Shown here piece by piece: positions 11,401 through 21,887 of a stretch of 64,000 nucleotides of DNA. Position 1 is the stretch's first letter. Every line of letters starts with the position of its first letter. Under the pieces are notes generated by a model. That model worked only from the letters and a program-made list of their open reading frames with translations, ran no database searches and was not told the origin of the DNA. The stretch covers positions 50,226,001-50,290,000 of the forward strand of contig CM044312.1 in NCBI GenBank assembly GCA_024291935.2, written 5' to 3'. Both the position numbers and the translations under genes were made by a program. The DNA comes from Okapia johnstoni. Lineage: Eukaryota; Chordata; Mammalia; Artiodactyla; Giraffidae.

Positions 11401-12379
11401 ATCAGCAACTTAAAATAATCACCTATATAGCATGAAGAGCCATGCAGTTATACAAAGTTCTCTGCAATACAGAGAGGCTATTTTCTTGCTTGAGTAACTT
11501 CCTCCAAAGTAGCTTCTCCTCTTCTTCACTGCTGTTATTGTAATCTTCTGAGTTATCAGCATACTCACATTACTTCCATTTTGGGGAAAGCCAAACTCAA
11601 GGTCAACTGAGATAGGATACAGGAGAAGTCCTGGGGTATTTATCATGGTGATCTAATAGGGAGCTGGATTTGGCGTTTCTTACCACTTAACCCTTCACCA
11701 CTGTCTGTCCTGTGCTAAGCAACAGACAGCAGGGACACTGATCACTGGCTAAAGCAGTGGATGTGGAGCTAGGATCATAGATGCAGGAATTACTGAAAAC
11801 TAGGAAAGAGAGCAATTAGCTGATACCCAGAAGACAAATCAACACCAAACATCTCCTAGAGAATGTCCCCTCCACATTAACTGTAGATACAGTATGATAG
11901 GGAAAATGGGGATTTTTAAGTACAAATACAAAGATAAATAAGAACTACCAAATGTTTTAGGAAACCCACGTCAAACTCAATAGAACTAACACCTCAGGAA
12001 ATGTATCAAAGAGAAGATAAATTTAGAATAAATATATTTACTATTTTCAAGAGATGGAATTTGATATTATATCCATAAATAGATTAACTAGAGACCATTT
12101 AAATTAAAACGTTAAACACTGGAAGAAAACTGAAATAGGGACTAAAAAGTCAATAGTATTCAACTGAATAGAAACTTTGGGAACTGAAAGGAACTCTCCC
12201 AGAAGGCAAAGCAAAACAAAACAAAATACAGAGTTCCTAAATAATAAAGAAATGTTGAAAGACATGAAGGACACAGCAAGATATTTCAATATATGTGTGA
12301 CAGGTGCTCAGAAGGAGAAAAAACAGAGGAAGACATGGAAGAATTTTAACGGAAAAAAATTCCAGCGCTAAAGACACAA
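11401..12379. other. No gene; possible diverged repeats
   Basis: AT-rich. The short frames at 11419-11646, 12104-12289 and 12177-12371 lack any support. Part of 12180-12370 is A-rich and could be the 5' continuation of the L1 remnant to its right. Confidence 0.35.
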
Positions 12380-12740
12380 GTCTCAAGTTGAAAGGGCGCA
12401 GAAGTGCCAAGCAGGATGAATGAAACCACATATAGTATACTGCGGTGAAATTTTAGAACATTAAATTAATCGAAGAAGGGAATAATACACAATTCAAAAG
12501 AGAAGAAACAAATTGCCTGCAAAGGTAGAGACTGACATCAAATTTCTTACTGTCAACCAGGTGCTAAGAAAGAGAAGAACCACTCTCTTTGAATACAAAC
12601 AGGATACTATTTTGAACTGGTATCTTACCAAAATAAAATCCAAAGAGAAAGGCAAAAAAAGATATTTTTTTAGACATTCTAGAATTCACAGAATGTATCT
12701 CCATAGACCATCTCTTAAAGAATTAATTAAAGATTAGTAA
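12380..12740 (+). mobile_element. Ancient L1 ORF1-region remnant
   Basis: Order and wording follow the ORF1 3' part of old mammalian L1s: AATGAAACCACATATAGTAT (complement-free match to the ATCCACACCTAGACACATCATAGT block), AAGAAACAAATTGCCTGCAAA, TTACTGTCAACCAGGTGC, then CATCTCTTAAAGAATTAATTA near the end. All frames are broken. Confidence 0.5.
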
Positions 12741-13221
12741 AAGGAATGAACCTAAGAGAGAGGAAGAGGTGGACCCCAACAAGCAGAGCAGGAGAAGAGG
12801 AAATACCTTGCACCAGGGGCAGCAGCTCTTTCAGGAACGGAAGGACAGAGCCCTCACGGCATGACTGTGTCCTGTGGGTGGGAGGCCCAACTTTTCAAAG
12901 CAGTATCTTTACTCTGGGGAAGTGCTCATCCGAGAATGTACTAGGCAGACCCTGGGCAGGATATATCTGCTCCCATGGCTAGGTATGTTTGTCTGGGAGA
13001 CTAGACACTGGCTTCTAGGAAGAGAGCTTAGAAATAAAAGTCTGCAAACCACTGTCCTTCTCCCAGGTTTGCATCTGTGCTCTCACGTCCTTCAGATTTT
13101 CATCTGTCAAGTAGTGAAAAGTATGTTGACCCTTTTTCAAAGAACTCATCATTAGCCTCTCCAAACGGTGTGCTTTTTGAAACAGCATACTCTCTAATGA
13201 AATGGCTGTTAAAGATGAATA
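12741..13221. other. No gene or recognised repeat
   Basis: Moderately GC-rich, unique-looking. Overlapping frames at 12746-12982, 12874-13155 and 13077-13289 lie in three registers with no recognisable domain and run into the adjoining Tigger repeat, so they are not called genes. Confidence 0.35.
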
Positions 13222-13560
13222 CAGTGGTCCCCCCTCCCCTTAGTCATGGTTTCACTCTCCACAGTTTCAGTTACCTGAAGCAAAAGTGATGTGAAAATAT
13301 TAAATGGAAAATTCAAGAAATAAACAATTCATAAGTTTTAAATTATGCGCCATCCTGAGCAGTGTGATGAAATCTCACTACATCTCGCTTCATCCAGCCC
13401 AGAACATGAATCATCATTTTGTCTGGCAAATACTACACACTAGTGACTAGTAGCCATCTGGGTTATCTGATCAACAATCATGGTATCAAAGTGCTTGTGT
13501 TCAAGTAACCTTTATTTTCTTTAATAACGGCCTCACTCCTTGCTCCCAGAATTGAATCAA
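13222..13560 (+). mobile_element. Tigger-type (TcMar) DNA transposon fragment
   Basis: CAGTGGTCCCCCCTCCCCTT at the left is the terminal inverted repeat, followed by the family's TTTCAGTTACCTGAAG, AAAATATTAAATGGAAAATT, AAGTTTTAAATTATGCGCC and AAGTAACCTTTATTTTCTTT blocks. In the family the transposase ORF begins next (AATGGCC); here the sequence degenerates at AATAACGGCC, so only the 5' non-coding part remains. A second copy lies near 20.9-21.6 kb. Confidence 0.75.
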
Positions 13561-13770
13561 AGGGTATATCCGTTCTTAAAATCTTGACAGATCCAGAGAG
13601 AAGGTACCAAATAATGTCTATACTATACACTTTAATATGTAAATATCAAGGATTTTGTTGCCCTCTCAACATTCTCCTCTCTGTCATCCCTGATCAAAGT
13701 CTTTCAGACATTCTGAAAAAAGAGTATTGGACTAAAGTTGTCAGGGGACCTGGCTTCTGATTTTATCTCT

Positions 13771-13993
13771 GGTGGTGGTGGTTTAGTCACAAAGTCAGAT
13801 CCAACTCTTGGGACCCCTTGAACCACAGCCCACCAGGCTCCTCTGTCCATGAGATTTCCTAGGCAAGAATACTGGAGCGGGTTGCCATTTCCTTCTCTAG
13901 GGGATCTTCCCAACCCAGGGACTGAACTCACATCTCTGGTTTTCTGCATTCACGGGCAGGTTCTTCACCACTGAGCCACTAGGGAAGTCCCTA
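13771..13993 (-). mobile_element. Bov-tA SINE with 11-bp TSD (minus)
   Basis: Complete Bov-tA on the minus strand with head complement GAGCCACTAGGGAAGTCCC at the right and a GGTGGTGGTGG tail at the left. ATTTTATCTCT flanks both sides (13760-13770 and 13994-14004). Confidence 0.95.
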
Positions 13994-14328
13994 ATTTTAT
14001 CTCTACTGCTCTTTAACCCAGTGACCTTTACCTTTTTACACAGACTTTGTCATTTGTAACCTTACTATGATGTGATTCTCTCAGGCTTCCTAAGCTGGCC
14101 ACTTTCAAGTACGAAAGTGCTTGAAAACTATTCAGTTCAGTTCAGCTCATTGGTTCAGTCGTGTCTGACTCTTTGCAACCCCATGGACTGCAGCACGCCA
14201 GGCCTCCCTGTCCATCACCAACTCCCAAGTTTACTCAAACTCATGTCCATTGCATCACTGATGCCATCCAACCATCTCATCCTCTGTCGTCCCCTTCTAC
14301 TCCCACCTTCAATCTTTCCCAGCATCAG

Positions 14329-16029
14329 TTCAGTTCAGTCACTCAGTCGTGTCCGACTCTTTGCGACCCCATGAACCGCAGCATGGCAGGCCTCCCTGTC
14401 CATCACCAACTCCATGAGTCCACCCAAACCCATGTCCATCGAGTTGGTGATGCCATCCAGTCATCTCATCCTCTGTCGTCCCCTTCTCCTCCTGCCCCCA
14501 ATCCTACCCAGCATTAGGGTCTTTTCCAATGAGTCAACCCTTCGCATCAGGTGGCCAAAGTATCGGAGTTTCAGCTTCAACATCAGTCCTTCCAATGAAC
14601 ACCCAGGACTGATCTCCTTTAGGATGGACTGGTGGGATCTCCTTGCAGTCCAAGGGACTCTCAAGAGTCTTCTCCAACACCACAGTTCAAAAGCATCAAT
14701 TCTTCAGCACTCAGCTTTCTTTATAGTCCAATTCTCACATCCATATATGACCACTGGAAAAACCAAAGCCTTGACTAGATAGACCTTTGTTAGCAAAGTA
14801 ATGTCTCTGCTTTTTAATATGCTATCTAGGTTGGTCATAACTTTCCTCCAAAGGAGTAAGCATCTTTTAATTTCATGGCTGTAATCACCATCTTCAGTGA
14901 TTTTGGAGCCCCCAAAAATAAAGTCAGCCACTAATACCACTGTTTCCCATCTATCTGCCATGAAGTGATGGGACCGGATGCCATGATCTTAGTTTTCTGA
15001 ATGTTGAGCTTTAAGCCAACTTTTTCACTCTCCTCTTTCACCTTCATCAAGAGACTCTTTACTTCTTCTTCACTTTCTGCCATAAGGGTGGTGTCATCTG
15101 CATATCTGAGGTTATCGATATTTCTCCGGCAATCTTGTTTCCAGATTGTGCTTCATCCAGCCCAGCATTTCTCATGATGTACTCTGCATATAAGTTAAAT
15201 AAGCAGGGTGACAATATACAGCCTTGATGTACTCCTTTTCCTATTTGGAACCAGTCTGTTGTTCCATGTCCAGGTCTAACTGTTGCTTCCTGATCTGCAT
15301 ACAGGTTTCTCAAGAGGCAGGTCAGGTGGTCTGGTATTCTCATCTCTTTCAGAATTTTCCACAGTTTATTGTGATCCACACAGTCCAAGGCTTTGGCATA
15401 GTCAATAAAGCAGAAATAGATATTTTTCTGGTAATCTCTTGCTTTTCCGATGATCCATTGGATGTTGGCAATTTGATCTCTGGTTCCTCTGCCTTTACTA
15501 AAACGGGCTTGAACATTTGGAAGTTCATGGTTCACATATTGCTAAAGCCTGACCTGGAGAATTTTAAGCATTACTTTACTAGTGTGTGAGATGAGTGCAA
15601 TTGTGCGATAGTTTGAGCATTCTTTGGCATTGCCTTTCTTTGGGATTGGAATGAAAACTGACCTTTTCCAGTCCTGTGGCTACTGCTGAGTGTTCCATAC
15701 TTGCTGGCATATTGAGTGCAGCACTTTCACAGCATCATCTTTCAAGATTTGAAATAGCTCAACTGGAATTCCATCACCTCCACTAGCTTTTTTCGTAGTG
15801 ATGCTTCCTAAAGCCCACTTGACTTCACATTCCAGGATGTCAGGCTCTAGGTGAGTGATCACACCATCGTGATTGTCTGGGTCATGAAGAACTTTTCTGT
15901 ACAGTTCTTCTGTGTATTCTTGCCACCTCTTCTTAATATCTTCTGCTTCTGTTAGGTCCCTACCATTTCTGTCCTTTATTGAGCCCATTTAACTCAGATG
16001 ACCATTATATCTTCTACTGTGGGCAGGAA
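14329..16029 (-). mobile_element. Inner BovB LINE inserted in BovB, 12-bp TSD, 5' inversion
   Basis: A 1.7-kb BovB bounded by TCCCAGCATCAG at 14317-14328 and 16030-16041, so the host BovB sequence was duplicated. Minus-strand coding pieces: 15988-15680 (upstream linker with MGSIKDRNGRDLTEAEDIKK), 15535-15059 (RT palm: CFIDYAKALDCVDHN, QGCILSPCLFNLYAEYIM) and 14961-14461 (C-terminal). The frame is lost just before the YADD box, whose codons are still present at 15093-15104. The last about 40 bases at the 5' end are inverted (15988-16029). Confidence 0.95.
15988..16029 (+). mobile_element. Inverted 5' segment of the inner BovB
   Basis: AACTCAGATGACCATTATAT and GGGCAGGAATCCC read in the plus-sense of BovB endonuclease-domain sequence (compare about 60,040-60,085), opposite to the rest of the element. 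The source lies about 1 kb upstream in the element. This is the usual result of twin priming with loss of the intervening part. Confidence 0.85.
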
Positions 16030-16922
16030 TCCCAGCATCAGGGTCTTTTCAAATGAGTCAGTTCTGCACAACAGGTGGCCAAAGTATTGGAGTTTCAGCT
16101 TCAACATCAGTTCTTCCAATGAATATTCAGGACTGATTTCCTTTAGGATGGACTGGTTGGATCTCCTTGCAGTCCAAGGGACTCTCAAGAGTCTTCTCCA
16201 ATACCATAGTTAAAAGTATCAATTCTTCATCACTCAGCTTTCTTTATAGTCCAACTCTCACATCCATACATGACTACTGGAAAAACCATAGCTTTGACTA
16301 GATGGACCTTTGTTGGCAAAGTAATGTCTCTGCTTTTTAATATGCTGTCTAGGTTTGTCATTGCTCTTCTTCCAAGGAGCAAGCATCTTTTAATTTCATG
16401 GCTGCAGTCACCATCTGCAGTGATTTTGGAGGCCAAAAAAAAAAAAAAGTATATCACTGTTTCCATTGCTTCCCCATCTATTTGCCATGAAGTGATGGGA
16501 CCAGACACCATGATCTTAGTTTTCTAAATGTTAAGTTTTAAGCCAACTTTTTCACTCTCCTCTTTCACTTTCATCAAGAGGCTCTTTAGTTCTTCCTCCC
16601 TTTCTGCCATGAAGGTGGTATCATCTGCATATCTGAGGTTCTGAGGTTATTGCTATTTCTCCCCACAATCTTGATTCCAGCTCGTGCTTCATCCAGCCCA
16701 GCATTTCTCATGATGTACACTGCATATAAGGTAAATAAGCAGGGTGACAATATACAGACTTGATGTACTCCTTTCCCGATTTGGAAACAGACTGTTGTTT
16801 CATGTCCAGTTCTAACTGTTGCTTCCTCACCTGCATACAGATTTCTCAGGAGGCAGGTCAGGTGGTTTGGTATTCCCATCTCTTTCAGAATTACCACAAT
16901 TTAAGATTTTAAATTGTGATCT

Positions 16923-17929
16923 TTTTTGATAAAAAACGATGTTGGTACTTAAAAAAGCAAGTATGTACAAAACATGGAATAATTTTTCCAGCTGAGAATC
17001 AGGGATCTGTCAGTAAAACAGATATCTACTCAGGTGAATACATAGAAGGAGGTAGATAACCTTTCTGGGTTTTCTTTTCACATTCACCTCTAAAGACAGT
17101 AACAAAACACCTACTTAAGAATAGAGAAAAAAAGAAGCCCATTTTTTTCCTTCAAGAGAAGCCAGAGGAAACCACACTAATAAGAGCCCATTGTGCTACA
17201 GATTCAAGTGGAAGAGTCATTCTACAGCTCAAGAGGGAAATAATAAGCCGTATCAAGCATTGTGCTTTGTGTCAGTCTGAATCATGAACCCCTCCAAACT
17301 CTCCAGTAACAGTATCAGCTTCAGGGTTGCTAGCTCCCAACCTTCGCCCTTAAACTAGCCTTTTATCATAACCTAATCCACTTATGTTACCAGTGTTACT
17401 CCAGAAAAAGGTACATTTTTAAAGTTATGACCCTCAATAATTTATGATCCTGGCAGAATGATGTCAAAGTCATTTGAATTCCCAGAAGAAATACACCTTA
17501 GAAATGACATGGATTGAAATTGATCCAAGGGGTATTAAAATGGATGTGTGCTGCCCTTTGTCTCATAGGTAATAAATGATGCCGTGCAAGTAAGCAGCAA
17601 TGCAAAATATTAGAAGGATCTGAGATAGTAACTTGAGATCATTCTTCTTGGAAGCCACTTATTTCGAGACACAAGTGATAGTTACTGTCTTACTGTAATA
17701 AGAAAGCATAACGCTGCCTGGATTAGATCTATCATGATAGTTGATTGCTATCCTTAGGACATGTTCAAATGTGAAAAGCAAATACAACCTATATTGTCCT
17801 CATTGAAATTTCATCCAGTAGAGCTGATACTCACCTGTAATAACAAAATATTTCTTCATTCACTGAAGAAATTTTTCTGCTAAGTCTAACAATCTTGTTC
17901 CTATCACTAAGGTGCTTTTAAAAATAGCT
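16923..17929. other. No gene or recognised repeat
   Basis: AT-rich, unique-looking sequence with no open frame of note. Confidence 0.4.
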
Positions 17930-18012
17930 ATTTTTGTTGATAATCAAAAACTACACTTTTTAATGTATACAATTTGATGAATTTATGCATATGCATAAAC
18001 CCACGAAACCGT
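17930..18012 (-). mobile_element. Possible L1 3'UTR remnant
   Basis: TTTAATGTATACAATTTGAT, then a CATATGCATAAACCCACGAAACC run, resembles the complement of the 3'UTR of old L1 (AATGTACAATTTGATGAG...CATACACCCATGAAACC). It is short and diverged. It contains an exact 18-base palindrome (17982-17999) described under findings. Confidence 0.4.
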
Positions 18013-19300
18013 ATCTCAATAAAACTGTCACAAAAAAGAAAACATAAAGATACATGTATACAAGAAAAAAATAGCACCGTGTAGGTTATTTTATTATAAA
18101 AGCAAGGTGTCCACAAAGCTCAAAAACACAAATGGCCATGATTGGTGCAGAACGAATAGCTGTAGTAGCTGAGGTGTCCAAGACCAGTTCCATAGGATAA
18201 AGGAAATCCCTGACTCCTGAAAGCATGCAAACTCCCTGTACTAGGAGTGCTGCCTTGAGGGTACCCCTAAAAGAGACCCTGTCCTTTGGCAGTTTGGAAA
18301 CCTTTGAGCTCCAGGGTAGGATGCACGTGGAAGAGCTATAAATGCAAACCAAGTGCTGCTGGATTAGCTCCATGTGAGGGAGGTCACAATTAAGAGCCAT
18401 ATGCCTACAATCTATCTCACAATATCAAAAGTATACAAGCATGAAGTTTAGCTTAGTGAGGCTCAGAAACATGAGGTGTGACCTCTGCCCATCAGTCACT
18501 GCTCACCCAACATCTTGTGGTCAGAAACCCGCAGGAGCCACTTTAGGGAATTTGTTCCAATGGAAATCTTATTCAGTAAAGAGCTATATTGATTTTTAAT
18601 TCATTCTGTATTTTTTATGCAGTAGATAAATAAACTGATTTGCCACACCCAGAGCAATACACTTGGATATGTCAAAATCATCGCTTTCTGCCAATTTAAA
18701 ACTAGCACTCAAATCTTCAGGTGAAAGCAAGTCCACCAACAGTAGCCTCGTAAACATCAATTACCATTAGCATAAACGCCTAAATAATAACTAATTCTTC
18801 CAAGGTATTTGACTAATTCTCCCCAGAATTCCTGTACACACAGGGGTCTTCTTTCCAAAGGCCTGTGATGAGGATTTCCTCTCAAGGAAAGGGAAACTAG
18901 ACATTTCCTTGGAGGATGATCAGAATTTCAGATACTGGGATCAAAACTGTTAGAGGAGTTTGTTGAATCCCTACCAGCGAAAGAACAGTAAGTTCAGAAA
19001 AACTAGAATGGAATCTGAGATACCATTTCTTAAAGATACAGACAGTAGGTAAAAAGCAAAGAATCTCAGAATCTCATCAAATAAATATCAAGTAGGACAA
19101 AATTCGTATTTGTTAAGTCCCTCCTCATCTTCACTAGGGACCCCAACCACAATCATCCTGTGGTCAAGCAGAGCTCTCCAATGGAAGCTGCCCCTCACTC
19201 TCAGCACAGTTCCCCACCTTCCCAGCCCCAGACCAATGGCCTTGCCTCAACTAAAATGATTTCCTTGATGACCTGTATTTGAACTTCACTTAGGCCAAAC
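18013..19300. other. No gene or recognised repeat
   Basis: The minus-strand frame 18400-18086 (104 codons) has no recognisable domain, no signal or splice support and ordinary composition. Treated as chance. Confidence 0.4.
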
Positions 19301-19435
19301 TCTTAAAGAAGGAAATGCCAACCCACTCCAGTATTCTTGCCTGGGAAATCCCATGGACAGAGGAGCCTGGTGGGCTACAGTCCAAGGGGTCGCAAAGAGT
19401 CAGATAGTGAGATACAACTGAGCGACTAAACAACA
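19301..19435 (+). mobile_element. Headless Bov-A (5'-truncated SINE) with TSD
   Basis: Begins at AAAGAAGGAAATGCCAACCC, that is after the tRNA-derived head, and runs to GACTAAACAACA. AGGCCAAAC is duplicated at 19292-19300 and 19436-19444. So truncation happened during insertion and was not later erosion. Confidence 0.92.
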
Positions 19436-19623
19436 AGGCCAAACCCTACTTTTCAGATCACCAAGGAAAACCCATCAAAAGACACCCTTTAACACTTTCA
19501 AATTCTTTTGAGACTTCCTCATCTTACTCGACTCTTACTGATTTTCTCTTCCCATCACTGTCATGTTCAAGCATTCACCTACTTCAAGGTCAACAAGTAA
19601 ATGCACATGATTTACAACATGGC

Positions 19624-20043
19624 TAGGAGCTGGTAGAATAATGGCCCCCTCAAAAATGTCCACATGCTAATTCCCAGAACCTGTGAATACACAGCAAAAG
19701 AAAGAGTCTGCAGACAATGATTAAGGTTATGAATCTTTGAATAGAGAGCATGGCCTGCGTTATCCAGGTGCATCAAATCTAATCAAACGAGCCTTTGAAA
19801 ACAGAACTTTTCCTGGCCACAGTCAGAAAGATGAGGTGGAAGAAGAGAAATTTGAAGCATGAGAGACATTCAACCTACTGTTGCTGGCTTTAAAGGTAGG
19901 AAATGAGCCACCAGCCAAGAAATGTAGGCAACCTCCAGAAGCTGAGAACCACCCCTGGCCAACGACCAGCAAGAAAATGGTTGTGGAATTTCAAGCCACT
20001 AAATTAATGGTAATTTGTTTCAGTAACAACAGAAAATCAATAT
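19624..20043 (+). mobile_element. MaLR/MLT1-like solo LTR
   Basis: GTAGAATAATGGCCCCCTCA, AGAACCTGTGAATAC, TTATCCAGGTGCATC, CTGTTGCTGGCTTTAAAGG, GAAATGTAGGCAACCTCCAGA and finally CAAGCCACTAAATTAATGG reproduce an old mammalian LTR in sense orientation. A related copy in opposite orientation is at 56-57.8 kb. Only LTR sequence is present, with no internal coding region. Confidence 0.65.
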
Positions 20044-20751
20044 AGTGGTCGTTATCTATATTAATAGCTATAATAAATTACTCTTCTTTAATATTTAGTA
20101 TAGGTTTTTGTCTGGTTCTTTGTGAATTATTTTCATAATACAAGAATTTGACTAGCTTATTATTTTATCATTTTATTGCCTTTAGTTTAAGATTTGCCAT
20201 TTATGTATAAATGGATATAGAAATCCACCAACTCATCAAATGGTTAGGAAAAGTTTTTAACAGAAAAATCATAATCCTCCATTCCCAAACTATCTACATA
20301 GGTACATTTTTTAGCTCTATAAATATTATACTAAGTTCTGGTAATGCCAAATACAGTTGGTTGCCTAAATATAGAAGAATCACATTTCAGGCTGCGAATG
20401 CTTTAAATTTCTTCAAGACATCCCCAGGGGCCATATCAACAATGTTTGAAGAGATACGGTGCTAAAGAAATTTAATAAACAGTTTTATTCAGTTACTAAA
20501 TCTGTTTCAACAACATTATACATTCACACTCACTCTCACAAATGGAATTTGCTTAAAAATAAAATCTCTCAAACTGTTGACTGATGTTAACATTTTCCAA
20601 GGCCTAGATTATCCAAAAATAATCACGTATTTATTCTTAAAACATTCTTTGTTTATCAAAGTGTTGCTACCTCGAATTCTCCTTTGAACCAGTTGTAATA
20701 TCTTACTAGTTCCCTCATTAATAAGTGAGTTAAATAAAATATTTGCCATGT
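20044..20751. other. No gene or recognised repeat
   Basis: AT-rich; the plus frame 20211-20465 (84 codons) has no support. Confidence 0.35.
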
Positions 20752-20792
20752 ATATTAGTCACGGTTCTCCAGAGGAACAGAACCAATAGTAG

Positions 20793-20793
<1 letters not shown>

Positions 20794-20826
<33 letters not shown>

Positions 20827-20830
20827 ACAT
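20794..20830. repeat. (CA)n microsatellite
   Basis: Near-perfect CA repeat with one AA interruption, lying in the purine/pyrimidine-alternating part of the host LTR. Confidence 0.97.
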
Positions 20831-20937
20831 AGTATGTTTGGGGTTCTAAAAGTTATCGTTAAATATTACTATATAGAGACTATATATATAAACTATACAT
20901 AGTTCCCCCCATATCCATGGTTTCTGCAGTTTTTTTT

Positions 20938-21154
20938 GTTGTTCTGGTTGTTATTTAGTCACTAAGTCATGTCCGAATCTTTGCAACCCGATAGACTGTA
21001 GCCCACCAGGCTCCTTGATCCATGGGATTTCCCAGGCAAGAATATTGGAGTTGGTGTCATTCCTTTCACTAGGGGATCTTCCCTACCTAGGGACTGAACC
21101 CGTGATTCCTGCATTGGCAGGTGGATTTTTACTGCTGAGCCACCAGAGAAGCCT
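20938..21154 (-). mobile_element. Bov-tA SINE inside the Tigger element
   Basis: Complete minus-strand Bov-tA: tail GTTGTTCTGGTTGTTATTTA at the left, TGAGCCACCAGAGAAGCCT head complement at the right. It splits the Tigger sequence between its TTTCTGCAG and AGTTATCCAC. Confidence 0.93.
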
Positions 21155-21320
21155 AGTTATCCACAGTCAAATACGGTCCAAAAGTATTCAACGGAAAACT
21201 CCAGAAATGATCCATAAGTTTTAAATTGTGTGCTATTCTGAGCAGCATGATGAAATATTGAGCCATCCTGCTCCATTCCACGCAGGACATGAATTATACT
21301 TTTGTCCACTACCTGCCCAC

Positions 21321-21482
21321 TGTTGTTCAGTCACCCAGTCATGTCCTATTCTTTGCAACCCCATGGACTGCAGCTTGCTCAGGCCTCTCTGTCCCTCACC
21401 ATCTCCTGAAGTTTGCCCAAGTTCATATCCATTGCATCGGTGATGCCAAACAGCCATCTCATCCTCTGGCGTCCTCTTCTTA
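21321..21482 (-). mobile_element. BovB 3'-end/Bov-A-type fragment
   Basis: TGTTGTTCAGTCACCCAGTC through GCCATCTCATCCTCTGGCGT is the complement of the BovB 3' terminal region, about 160 bp. It interrupts the same Tigger element a second time. Confidence 0.88.
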
Positions 21483-21603
21483 GTATAGGAAAAAACATGG
21501 TGTATATAGGATTTGGCACTATTCACAGTTTCAGGCATCCACTGGGGGTATTGGAATATATCCTCCACAGATAAGGAGTGATGGACTATAGCATATACTA
21601 TAT

Positions 21604-21826
21604 GCATGTGTGCTAAGTTGCTTTCAGTCATGTCCAACTCTTTGCTACCCTATGGACTACACCCTGCCAGGCTCCTCTGTCCACTGGGTTCTCCAGGTAA
21701 GAATAATGGAGTGGGTGCCATTGCCTACTCCAGGGGATCTTCCTGACTCAGGGATCGAACTCATGTCTTTTACATCTCTTGCACTGGCAAACCAGTCCTT
21801 TACCACTAGCACCACCTGGGAAGCCT
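21604..21826 (-). mobile_element. Bov-tA SINE with 13-bp TSD next to (TA)n
   Basis: Minus-strand Bov-tA between two copies of GCATATACTATAT (21591-21603 and 21827-21839). The right TSD copy merges into a long TA repeat, so the target was an AT-alternating sequence. Confidence 0.95.
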
Positions 21827-21831
21827 GCATA

Positions 21832-21833
<2 letters not shown>

Positions 21834-21884
<51 letters not shown>
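21834..21884. repeat. (TA)n microsatellite
   Basis: About 25 uninterrupted TA units adjoining the right TSD of the SINE. Likely polymorphic in length. Confidence 0.97.

Positions 21885-21887
<3 letters not shown>

Larger units (their letters stand above)
14131..16922 (-). mobile_element. Outer BovB LINE, split by an inner BovB
   Basis: Minus-strand BovB in two pieces: the 3' end at 14131-14328 and the remainder at 16030-16922. Read together they are continuous (AATCTTTCCCAGCATCAG joined to GGGTCTTTTCAAATGAGTCA). The right piece covers the C-terminal region (frames 16188-15994 in part and 16511-16230) and the RT thumb/palm edge (16897-16586: KEMGIPNHLTCLLRNLYAG). The element is 5'-truncated where it meets a small hairpin at about 16895-16918. 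It predates the inner copy by nesting. Confidence 0.93.
20899..21590 (+). mobile_element. Tigger-derived element with two SINE insertions
   Basis: Left TIR AGTTCCCCCCATATCCATGG; after a SINE it resumes with AGTTATCCACAGTCAAATAC and AAGTTTTAAATTGTGTGC; after a second SINE it ends with TTTCAGGCATCCACTGGGGG and ATAAGGAGTGATGGACTA. The TA-containing flanks (CATAG and CTATAG) suit TcMar TA targeting. The transposase region is absent, so this is a non-autonomous derivative. Confidence 0.75.

Noticed and set aside
18086..18400. 104-codon minus-strand ORF
   Set aside because: No homology, domain, or context; length is within chance expectation.
21834..21884. Replication origin or attachment site from the TA run
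   Set aside because: Simple microsatellite in a mammalian genome; nothing else supports such a role.
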